Program-made: the position numbers and the translations under genes
Shown here: in pieces, positions 57,432 through 64,000 of the stretch
How the letters are laid out: each line of letters starts with the position of its first letter
Position numbering within the stretch: position 1 is the stretch's first letter
Source of the DNA: Desertimonas sp963786985
GTDB lineage: Bacteria > Actinomycetota > Acidimicrobiia > Acidimicrobiales > Ilumatobacteraceae
Assembly (NCBI GenBank): GCA_963786985.1
Contig: CAWBBL010000027.1
Span: forward strand, 124,001 to 188,000
Direction of reading: 5' to 3'
DNA: 64,000 bases
The notes under the pieces: model-generated
What the model saw: the letters and a program-made list of their open reading frames with translations, nothing else
The model's database searches: none
Told to the model about the DNA's origin: nothing

Positions 57432-58037
57432 GTGAAGCGCTCGACGCCCTTCGACTGGCTCGTCGTCGGTCTCGGCAACCCTGGCAAGGAGTACGCCGGC
57501 AGCCGGCACAACGCCGGCGAGCAGGTGGTCAACGAGCTCTCCCGGCGCCACGACGCCGCGCTCAAATCCGGTCGCAACAACGCCCTCGTCGCCGAATCGC
57601 GGATCGGCGAGGAGCGCGCCGTGCTGGCCTTCCCGCTCACGTACATGAACGACTCCGGTCTGGCGGTGCGCTCACTCGTTCGCCGCTATCGGATCGACGA
57701 GCCGGGCCAGGTCGTCGTCGTCCACGACGAGCTCGACCTCCCGCCGGCCGCGGTGCGGGTGAAGGTCGGCGGCGGGCTCGCTGGGCACAACGGCCTGCGC
57801 AGCGTGGCATCGCACCTCGGCACCACCGACTTCGTGCGCGTGCGGATCGGTGTCGGCAAGCCGCCGTCGAAGGAGCGTGGCGCCGACCACGTGCTCGACC
57901 GGCTCCCGGCGCGCCTGCGCGAGCTGTTCGAGGTCGCCGTGCAGGAGGCCGCCGATGCCGTCGAGCTGATCATCGCCGAGGGTCCCGATGCAGCGATGCG
58001 CCGTTTCAACGTGCGTGCCGCAGCCGCCGATGGCTGA
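57432..58037 (+). CDS. pth: Peptidyl-tRNA hydrolase
   Basis: 201 residues: VVGLGNPGKEYAGSRHNAGE with the catalytic His, the late LTYMNDSGLAVRSLV, VVHDELDLPPAAVRVKVGGG and GHNGLRSVASHLG. Frees tRNA from drop-off peptides; essential in most bacteria. GTG 57432 opens the family N-terminus 25 bases after rplY. Ends five bases before the Nei-like gene, which probably shares its transcript. Confidence 0.96.
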   Translation: MKRSTPFDWLVVGLGNPGKEYAGSRHNAGEQVVNELSRRHDAALKSGRNNALVAESRIGEERAVLAFPLTYMNDSGLAVRSLVRRYRIDEPGQVVVVHDELDLPPAAVRVKVGGGLAGHNGLRSVASHLGTTDFVRVRIGVGKPPSKERGADHVLDRLPARLRELFEVAVQEAADAVELIIAEGPDAAMRRFNVRAAAADG

Positions 58038-58042
58038 CACTG

Positions 58043-58906
58043 GTGCCTGAGGGCGACACGATCCGCCGCCTCGCCGAGCGGATCAACCAGCGCTTCGCCG
58101 GCCAACGATGCACGCGCTGCGTCACCCGTGACCCGCGTCTCGTCGGGCTCGACCTCGCCGGGTCCACGCTCCTCGGCGCCGATGCCAAGGGCAAGCACTT
58201 GCTGATCCGCTTCGACGACGAGCGCACGCTGTTCGCCCACCTCCGCCTCGATGGCTCCTTCGTCGTCGGACCGTCGGCCGACGTACCGGCGTGGCGTCGG
58301 CGGGTCGAGCTGTGGATGGACGACGGCCGGCTCACCGGTGTTGATGTGCCGATCCTCGGCGTCGTCGCCACGGCCAACGAGTCCAGCGTCGTCGGCCACC
58401 TCGGCCCTGATCTCTGCGGACCCGAGCTCCCCGACCTCGACGTCGTTGTCGCCCGGTTGGCCGAACATCCCGACGAGCCGCTCGGCGGGGCGCTTCTCGA
58501 CCAGCGCAACGTCGCCGGGTTCGGCAACGTCTATGCCATCGAACTGCCGTTCATCGTCGGCGTGTCGCCGCTCCAGCCGATCGGCACGATCGACGGCCTG
58601 CCCGAGCTGCTCGGCCTTGGTGCGGCGGTGATCCGCACGAATGCCCAGCGCGGCCCGCAGAACACCACCGGTCGTCGGCTGCACGCCGCCGATCACTGGA
58701 TCTACAACCGCCGCGGCCGGCCCTGTCCACGTTGCGGCACGGTTCTCGACGGCCTCGACGAACGGCACTGCCCGTGGCGCCGGGTCACGGTGTGGTGCCC
58801 CGGCTGCCAACCGCTCGAGGCTCACCGCCGGGTCGACGTCGACCGTGCCCGTCGCCTCCTCGCCCTCCACCCGGCCCGCCGCCAATCGATGTACCCCGGC
58901 GCGTGA
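58043..58906 (+). CDS. Fpg/Nei-family DNA glycosylase (Nei2-like)
   Basis: 287 residues. The N-terminus after Met is PEGDTIRRLAERIN, giving catalytic Pro and Glu and the Nei2-type PEGDT; the H2TH region is seen as LLDQRNVAGFGNVYAIELPF, and the zinc finger as CPRCGTVLDGLDERHCPWRR plus CPGC. Cleaves oxidised pyrimidines or purines from DNA. The GTG start is the only option before the catalytic Pro, since that residue must become the N-terminus. Lies between pth and mfd. Confidence 0.92.
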   Translation: MPEGDTIRRLAERINQRFAGQRCTRCVTRDPRLVGLDLAGSTLLGADAKGKHLLIRFDDERTLFAHLRLDGSFVVGPSADVPAWRRRVELWMDDGRLTGVDVPILGVVATANESSVVGHLGPDLCGPELPDLDVVVARLAEHPDEPLGGALLDQRNVAGFGNVYAIELPFIVGVSPLQPIGTIDGLPELLGLGAAVIRTNAQRGPQNTTGRRLHAADHWIYNRRGRPCPRCGTVLDGLDERHCPWRRVTVWCPGCQPLEAHRRVDVDRARRLLALHPARRQSMYPGA

Positions 58907-58915
58907 GAGACCAAA

Positions 58916-58949
58916 GCCACTTGTGAGCAACATCTTGCTCACAAGTGGC
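58916..58949. terminator. Perfect 15-bp hairpin between the Nei-like gene and mfd
   Basis: Arms GCCACTTGTGAGCAA (58916-58930) and TTGCTCACAAGTGGC (58935-58949) with the four-base loop CATC. It starts ten bases after the glycosylase stop. No T-tract follows, so a terminator role is inferred from position only. Confidence 0.7.
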
Positions 58950-58974
58950 CTCAGACGTGGCGCCGGCTCGCCGA

Positions 58975-58980
58975 TACCCT
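58975..58980 (+). promoter_or_regulatory. Presumed -10 box TACCCT for mfd
   Basis: TACCCT followed by nine bases and GTG 58990, the window's usual layout. No Shine-Dalgarno sequence. Confidence 0.45.
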
Positions 58981-58989
58981 GGACGCCCC

Positions 58990-61900
58990 GTGCGACTAGC
59001 TGATCTCCCCCCGCTGCTGCGCGATGAGCCGGGGCTGACGCGCGCCCTCGGCGACCCTGCGGCGCGCCTGGCGATCAGCGAGATCGCCCGTCCGGTGGCC
59101 ATCGCCGCGCTTGCCCGGCTGTCGCGCCATCGTCCGCTGCTCGTCGCCACACCGACGAGCACGATGGCCGGCCAACTCGCCGACGACCTCGCGCAGTTCG
59201 TCGACAACCCCGATGACATCGTCGTGCTGCCGGCCTGGGAGACGCTGCCGTTCGAGCGGCTCAGCCCGTCCGTGGAGACGATGGGTCGCCGGCTCGAAGT
59301 GCTCTGGCGCCTCCGTGACCCCGATCGCCTGCCGCAGGTGATCGTCGCCAGCATGCGGGCCCTGTTGCAGCGGCTCGGCCCGGAAGCGCTGGCCACCGAG
59401 CCGATCACGGTGCGCCACGGCGCGGTCATCGATCCCGACGACCTCGTCCATCGCCTCGTCGACTTCGGGTACCGGCGTGAGGAGCTCGTCGAGCACCGCG
59501 GTGAGTTCGCCCGGCGCGGCGCGATCATCGACGTGTTCCCGTCCTCCGGCGACGCCCCCATCCGCATCGACCTGTGGGGCGACGAGGTCGACCGGCTGAC
59601 CACGTTCGGGGTCAACGACCAACGCTCCGCCGGCGATCTCGCCGAGGCGCGGATCTTCCCCGCCAGAGAGCTCCTCCCCAGCGACGCCTTGCGGGACCGC
59701 GCCAAGCGCCTCATCGCCCTCGAGCCGTGGGGGCGAGAGCAATGGGAACGGATTGCCGAGGGAGCGTTCTTCGAAGGGATGGAGAGCTGGCTCCCGTGGC
59801 TCGACGACAGCCGCGAGCCGACACTGCTCACCGACGTGCTGCCCAAGGAATCCAAGGTCGTGCTCGTCGAGCCACGTCGCAGCCGCGACCGCGCCATCGA
59901 CCTGCTCGCCGAGGAGGACGACCTCGCCGCCGCGTTGGCGGCCACTTGGGGACGCGAGCGCGACCTCACCTTCCCCCGGCTGCACGCCGGGCCGGACCGC
60001 CTGCTCGCCGCCGGAGTCGATGCCTTCTGGGCAATCGACTCGGCCCCTGAGTCCCCGGACACCCCGATCGTCGAGGCGTCCGGTTGGGGACCGATCGCCG
60101 GCGACGGGGCGGGGTTGGCTCGGCGTCTCGCCCAACTGCTCGCCGACGGATTTCGGGTCGTCGTCGCCGCCGATGGCGCCGGTTCGGCGGGGCGGCTCCG
60201 CGAAGTGATGCTCGATCATGGCGTCGACCTGCCGGTCGTCGACGGCGACACCGCCGACCTCACCCGGCCCGGCGGGCGCATCGTCGTCGCCCCGCTGCAC
60301 CACGGCGTGACCGTGCCCGCGGCGCGCCTGGCCATCGTCGCCGAGAGCGACCTCACCGGTCGCCGCCGCGCCCACCGCCGCCCACGACCTCGCCGGCGCG
60401 ACGGCGTCGGGGTCTTCGAAGACCTGCGTCCGGGGATGTATGTCGTCCACTTCCAGCACGGCGTCGGGCGCTACGAGGGCATGGTCAAGCGCTCGATCGG
60501 CGGGGTCGAGCGCGACTACCTGCTGCTCGCCTACAAGGGCAACGACAAGCTGTACGTGCCGTCCGATCAGATCGACACGCTGCGCCAGTACGTCGGCGGT
60601 GAAGCGCCCGCCCTCCACCGCCTCGGCGGCTCGGACTTCGCCAAGGCCAAGAGCCGGGTGCGGGCGGCGGTCACCGAGATCGCTCAGGAGCTCGTCGTCC
60701 TCTACCAGAAGCGGGTGACGTCGCCGGGCTACGCCTTCGGTGCCGACACCCCGTGGCAGTCGGAGATGGAGGACGCCTTCCCGTACGTCGAGACGCCCGA
60801 CCAGCGCGAGGCGATCGTCGCGGTGAAGGAGGACATGGAACGTCCGTATCCGATGGACCGCCTGGTGTGCGGCGACGTCGGCTTCGGCAAGACGGAGGTG
60901 GCGATCCGCGGCGCCTTCAAGGCGATCCAGGACGGCAAACAGGTTGCCGTGCTGGCCCCGACGACGTTGCTGGCGACCCAGCACGGCCAGACGTTCGCCG
61001 ATCGGTTCGCCGGTTTCCCAGTCCGCGTCGAGGTGCTCAGCCGCTTCCTCACCCCCGGCCAGGCCCGCAAGGTCGTCGACGGCCTCACGTCCGGCGAGGT
61101 CGACTGCGTCATCGGCACGCACCGGCTGCTGTCCGGAGACGTCAAGTTCAAGGATCTCGGTCTGCTCGTCGTCGACGAAGAGCAACGCTTCGGCGTGCAG
61201 CACAAGGAGGCGATGAAGCAACTGCGCATCAACGTCGACGTGCTCACGCTGACCGCGACGCCGATCCCCCGGACGCTGGAGATGAGCCTCGTCGGGATCC
61301 GCGACCTCTCGTTGCTCAACACTCCGCCCGCCGACCGGCTGCCGATCCTCACCTATGTCGGCGGCTACGACGAGCGCGTCGCCGTCGAGGCGATCCGCCG
61401 CGAGCTGTTGCGCGAGGGACAGGTGTTCTGGGTGCACAATCGAGTCAGCTCGATCGAGCACGCCGCCGCCCGGCTCCGTGAGTTGGTCCCCGAGGCGCGC
61501 ATCGCAGTCGCCCACGGGCAGTTGGACGAAGGGGCGTTGGAGCAGGTCGTCGTCGACTTCTGGGACGGTGAGTACGACGTCCTCGTGTGCACGACGATCA
61601 TCGAATCCGGGATCGACATGCCGACGGTGAACACGCTCGTCGTCGAGCGCGCCGACCTCCTCGGTCTCGGCCAGCTGCACCAGCTGCGCGGCCGCGTCGG
61701 GCGCAGTGGCCAGCGGGCCTACGCCTACCTCTTCCATCCCCCCGAGGTGGCCCTCAGCGAGGAGGCCTACGAGCGACTGAAGACGATCGGTGAGGCCACC
61801 GAGCTGGGCAGCGGTTTCAAGATCGCGATGCGCGACCTGGAGATCCGCGGCGCCGGCAACCTGCTCGGCGAAGCGCAGTCCGGGCACATCGCCGCAGTTG

Positions 61901-62436
61901 GCTACGACCTCTATTGCCAGATGGTCACCGAGGCGGTGGCCGAGATGAAGGGCGAGCCGCAGCCGGTGGTCGGCGAGATCCGCCTCGACGTGCCGACGGA
62001 CGCCAACCTCCCGCCGGACTACATCGTCAACGAGACCGCCCGGTTGGAGGCCTACCGCCGCCTCGCCGCCGTCACCACGGGCACCGAGGTCGACGACGTC
62101 GCGACCGAGTGGATCGATCGCTACGGGCCGATCCCGCCGCTTGCCGAATCGCTCCTCACGGTGGCCAGATTGCGCGCGGAGTGCCATCGTCTCGGCCTCA
62201 CCGAGATCTCCATCTCGACGCGCTCGTACGGGCCGGGCGAAGCGCGCCTCGCCCCCATCGAGCTGAAGCTCAGCGAGTCGACCAGGCTGCGCCGCCTCGC
62301 CCGCGAGGCGAAGTACAAGGAGGACCAGCGCCAGCTCGTCGTGCCGATCCCGCGCAAACAGGAACCCGCCGAGTTCCTCGTCACGTTCCTCCGCGATCTG
62401 ATTCCACTCGTGACCGCCGAGCTGGGCAGCGGGTAG
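58990..62436 (+). CDS. mfd: Transcription-repair coupling factor
   Basis: 1148 residues, complete. UvrB-like N-terminal part (LLVATPTSTMAGQLADDLAQ, LPAWETLPFERLSPSVETMG), RNA-polymerase-interacting domain (DLRPGMYVVHFQHGVGRYEG), helicase with Walker A GDVGFGKTEVAI, VDEEQRFGVQHKEAM and TATPIPRTLEMSLVGIRDLS, TRG motif and C-terminal regulatory part ending at ELGSG. Removes stalled RNA polymerase at lesions and recruits UvrA. GTG 58990 is chosen for spacing to TACCCT; GTG or ATG-like codons further up give a poor N-terminus. Confidence 0.96.
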   Translation: MRLADLPPLLRDEPGLTRALGDPAARLAISEIARPVAIAALARLSRHRPLLVATPTSTMAGQLADDLAQFVDNPDDIVVLPAWETLPFERLSPSVETMGRRLEVLWRLRDPDRLPQVIVASMRALLQRLGPEALATEPITVRHGAVIDPDDLVHRLVDFGYRREELVEHRGEFARRGAIIDVFPSSGDAPIRIDLWGDEVDRLTTFGVNDQRSAGDLAEARIFPARELLPSDALRDRAKRLIALEPWGREQWERIAEGAFFEGMESWLPWLDDSREPTLLTDVLPKESKVVLVEPRRSRDRAIDLLAEEDDLAAALAATWGRERDLTFPRLHAGPDRLLAAGVDAFWAIDSAPESPDTPIVEASGWGPIAGDGAGLARRLAQLLADGFRVVVAADGAGSAGRLREVMLDHGVDLPVVDGDTADLTRPGGRIVVAPLHHGVTVPAARLAIVAESDLTGRRRAHRRPRPRRRDGVGVFEDLRPGMYVVHFQHGVGRYEGMVKRSIGGVERDYLLLAYKGNDKLYVPSDQIDTLRQYVGGEAPALHRLGGSDFAKAKSRVRAAVTEIAQELVVLYQKRVTSPGYAFGADTPWQSEMEDAFPYVETPDQREAIVAVKEDMERPYPMDRLVCGDVGFGKTEVAIRGAFKAIQDGKQVAVLAPTTLLATQHGQTFADRFAGFPVRVEVLSRFLTPGQARKVVDGLTSGEVDCVIGTHRLLSGDVKFKDLGLLVVDEEQRFGVQHKEAMKQLRINVDVLTLTATPIPRTLEMSLVGIRDLSLLNTPPADRLPILTYVGGYDERVAVEAIRRELLREGQVFWVHNRVSSIEHAAARLRELVPEARIAVAHGQLDEGALEQVVVDFWDGEYDVLVCTTIIESGIDMPTVNTLVVERADLLGLGQLHQLRGRVGRSGQRAYAYLFHPPEVALSEEAYERLKTIGEATELGSGFKIAMRDLEIRGAGNLLGEAQSGHIAAVGYDLYCQMVTEAVAEMKGEPQPVVGEIRLDVPTDANLPPDYIVNETARLEAYRRLAAVTTGTEVDDVATEWIDRYGPIPPLAESLLTVARLRAECHRLGLTEISISTRSYGPGEARLAPIELKLSESTRLRRLAREAKYKEDQRQLVVPIPRKQEPAEFLVTFLRDLIPLVTAELGSG

Positions 62437-62439
62437 CTT
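62434..62439 (+). promoter_or_regulatory. Presumed -10 box TAGCTT, overlapping the mfd stop codon
   Basis: TAGCTT includes the mfd stop TAG and is followed by eight bases and GTG 62448. An example of a promoter packed into the end of the preceding gene. Confidence 0.45.
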
Positions 62440-62447
62440 CCTCCACC

Positions 62448-63359
62448 GTGATCATCCGCCGCGTCGCTGTCGTCGTCGCCGCCGCCGCAGTTGTCGCCGG
62501 CCCGGCGGGTGTCGAGCCAGCCGCGGCCGCCGACGATGCGGCCACCGTCAACGAGGCGATGATCTCCGTCGACGAGTTCGACGAGTTCCTCGTCGCTCTC
62601 GAGGACGCCGGGCTCACCGACTTCGTCGCCAACGAGTCGTCCTCGACCGTTGGTGGCGACCCTGGGCGGGCGGCGCTCTCGCTGCTCGTCACGAACGAAG
62701 CGCAACGCCAGTTCGCCTCGCGACTCGAATTGGCCGAGCTCACCGACGAGGATCGGGAGGCGGCGATGGCCAGCACGCCGCAGGATCATCCGATTCGCCA
62801 GAACCCTGCGGCGTTCCAGGCGATCGCCGACGATGCGGCCTACCGGGCCCGCCTCGACAGCCTCGAGGCGCCTGACGTCGACTCGCTCAGCGAGCAGTAC
62901 GCGGAGTCGCCGGCGAGTCTCGGCGCCTACTGCGCCACGGCCCTGACCGTCGCCGACGTCGAGGAAGCCGAAGCGATGATCGATGACTACGGCACCGGCG
63001 ACGACCCGTCGTGGGATGCGGTCGCGGCGAACGCCGGGGCGGCGGTCTCCGACTGGCAGTGCACGCCGCTCAGCTCGGTCACCGATCCGAACCTGCTGGC
63101 CAGCTTGGCCGACGCCGGGCCGGGCGAGGCGGTCGGACCGGTCAGGACCGCCGACGGGTACACGGTTCTGGTGATCGACGAGTTCGTTGACGCCGCCCCG
63201 AAGTTGGAGAGCCTGTTCCTGCGTCTCGAGGCGGAGGGGACGACGTCTGTCGGATTCCTGTTGTTCCAGGGGTTCCTGCTCGACTCCGACATCGCGATCA
63301 ATTCGCGCTACGGGCGCTGGGATCCGACCACGATCTCCGTCGTCCCGCTCGGCACGTGA
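62448..63359 (+). CDS. Exported SurA/parvulin-like protein
   Basis: 303 residues with a signal (RRVAVVVAAAAVVAGPAG, cleavage near AAAA) and a SurA_N-like helical segment (NEAMISVDEFDEFLVALEDA). The C-terminal part resembles a parvulin domain (DPSWDAVAANAGAAVSDWQC, ADAGPGEAVGPVRTADGYTV) but the usual active-site residues are partly lost, so it is more likely a chaperone than an active isomerase. It lies between mfd and the MazG-like gene, the common actinobacterial position. GTG 62448 comes eight bases after TAGCTT. Confidence 0.82.
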   Translation: MIIRRVAVVVAAAAVVAGPAGVEPAAAADDAATVNEAMISVDEFDEFLVALEDAGLTDFVANESSSTVGGDPGRAALSLLVTNEAQRQFASRLELAELTDEDREAAMASTPQDHPIRQNPAAFQAIADDAAYRARLDSLEAPDVDSLSEQYAESPASLGAYCATALTVADVEEAEAMIDDYGTGDDPSWDAVAANAGAAVSDWQCTPLSSVTDPNLLASLADAGPGEAVGPVRTADGYTVLVIDEFVDAAPKLESLFLRLEAEGTTSVGFLLFQGFLLDSDIAINSRYGRWDPTTISVVPLGT

Positions 63360-63430
63360 ATTGCGTTCTCCGGCCACGCAGGGGATTGCCGGCCGCTCCG
63401 CGACTCGCACCGCGTCGCTCGCCCGCGATG
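63360..63430 (-). repeat. Dispersed repeat, copy G (inverted, partial)
   Basis: Begins TTGCGTTCTCCGGCCACGCA and continues into a degenerate arm with GCGTCGCTCGCCCGCG. Follows the surA-like stop codon directly and ends at the MazG-like start region. Furthest copy from the main cluster. Confidence 0.75.
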
Positions 63431-63438
63431 ACGGGTCG

Positions 63439-64000
63439 ATGACCCGCTCGGTCACCGTCGTCGGGTTGGGGCCGGGCGGCGACGGGCACATCACCGCCGA
63501 GACGCTGGCGGCGATCGAGCGGATCGGCCACCGCTACCTGCGCACCGCCCGACACCCGAGCGCCCATGTCGTCGCCGGGGCGACGAGTTTCGATGACGTC
63601 TACGAAGCGGCCGACCGCTTCGAGGATGTGTACGCCGAGATCGTCGAGCGCCTCGTCGCCGCGGCCATCGAGCACGGCGAGATCCTCTACGCCGTCCCCG
63701 GATCGCCACTCGTCCTCGAACACACCGTCACCCTGCTGCGCGCCGACGGGCGCATCGACTGCACCGTGCTGCCGGCGATGTCGTTCCTCGACCTCGCCTG
63801 GGCCCGCCTCGGCATCGACCCGCTGGAGGCGGGCGTGCGGCTCATCGACGGCCACCAGTTCGCCCGTGCCGCCGGCGGCGAGCACGGTCCCCTGCTGATC
63901 GCCCACACTCACGCCAATTGGGTGCTGTCCGACATCAAGCTGGCGGTCGAGGGCGCCGACGGCAGTGAGCCGGTGACGATCCTCCAACGTCTCGGCACCG
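63439..64000 (+). CDS. mazG: MazG-family protein with N-terminal tetrapyrrole-methylase-like domain (runs off the window)
   Basis: 187 codons are visible. The start VTVVGLGPGGDGHITAETLA and YAVPGSPLVLEHTVTLLRAD and IAHTHANWVLSDIKLAVEGA are those of the SAM-methylase-like domain that precedes the MazG nucleotide pyrophosphohydrolase in YabN-type proteins. The hydrolase domain lies beyond base 64000. MazG removes damaging nucleoside triphosphates. ATG 63439 is the start; an earlier ATG at 63428 runs into a stop after four codons. The gene follows the surA-like gene after repeat copy G. Confidence 0.88.
   Translation, partial: MTRSVTVVGLGPGGDGHITAETLAAIERIGHRYLRTARHPSAHVVAGATSFDDVYEAADRFEDVYAEIVERLVAAAIEHGEILYAVPGSPLVLEHTVTLLRADGRIDCTVLPAMSFLDLAWARLGIDPLEAGVRLIDGHQFARAAGGEHGPLLIAHTHANWVLSDIKLAVEGADGSEPVTILQRLGT

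Noticed and set aside
58996..62187. Open frame of about 1060 codons antisense to mfd on the minus strand
   Set aside because: Very high GC makes long antisense frames common. The translation has no recognisable domain and is rich in Arg, Gly, Val and Asp, while the plus strand encodes a complete, conserved Mfd.
1..64000. Insertion sequences, prophage or rRNA genes
   Set aside because: No transposase, integrase, phage structural genes or rRNA-like stretches were seen. The 72-bp inverted repeats are the only terminal-repeat structure, and they enclose no transposase.

Overview
This is a chromosomal segment of a very GC-rich actinobacterium. The markers are a bS22-type mini ribosomal protein, a DUF501 protein, an IdeR/DtxR-like box, CO-dehydrogenase-type gene sets, and the actinobacterial housekeeping order metG-tatD-(rlpA/rpf position)-ksgA-ispE-glmU-prs-rplY-pth-mfd-surA-mazG at 49.6-64 kb. 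The class Acidimicrobiia is my best guess from protein style and from the many genes preceded by a TAnnnT box 6-9 bases before a start codon. That guess is inference and was not tested. I see no rRNA, CRISPR array, prophage or transposase. No stretch longer than 300 bases lacks a gene.

Layout. 0-4.5 kb: a FadR-family regulator heads an overlapping operon (VOC dioxygenase, cupin, hydantoinase). It diverges, across a palindromic operator, from two further VOC genes and a SnoaL-like gene. An AbiEi/DUF559-like gene follows, framed by 72-bp inverted repeats. 4.5-13.1 kb: nucleoside salvage (upp, add, a phytanoyl-CoA-dioxygenase-like gene) and a complete BMP-type nucleoside ABC importer, with queF between. 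13.2-22 kb: SGNH hydrolase, PhoX-like phosphatase (frameshifted), membrane protein (frameshifted), two enoyl-CoA hydratases, a second AbiEi-like gene, a small basic protein, an acetyltransferase and a DUF501 protein with an exopolyphosphatase-like tail. 22.8-28.3 kb: maturation genes for molybdenum hydroxylases (CoxG, MocA-like, a split XdhC, a VWA protein of CoxE type, a MoxR ATPase of CoxD type). 28.3-33 kb: a GlgX-like debranching enzyme fused to a flavin-reductase-like domain, an FAD amine oxidase and an atypical SDR. 33-39.9 kb: lipase maturation factor, a coxS-coxL-coxM set of form II type (AYRGAGR), bacterioferritin and its ferredoxin. 40-48.9 kb: trehalose synthesis (otsA, otsB), HAD phosphatases, an enolase-superfamily enzyme and a second, solitary molybdenum hydroxylase large subunit, DUF192, rsmI. 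49-64 kb: a PadR regulator and the housekeeping cluster with tRNA-Gln.

How it works together. The Cox accessory genes at 22.8-28.3 kb probably serve the two hydroxylases at 34.5-38.4 and 44.5-46.8 kb. The nucleoside importer supplies Add and Upp. GlgX, OtsA and OtsB point to glycogen/trehalose turnover.

Most intergenic gaps carry structured DNA: long U-less hairpins after stop codons (three recurring families) and a dispersed repeat of roughly 30-100 bp present seven times. Four single-base insertions break three genes, including the essential metG, which suggests residual sequence errors.
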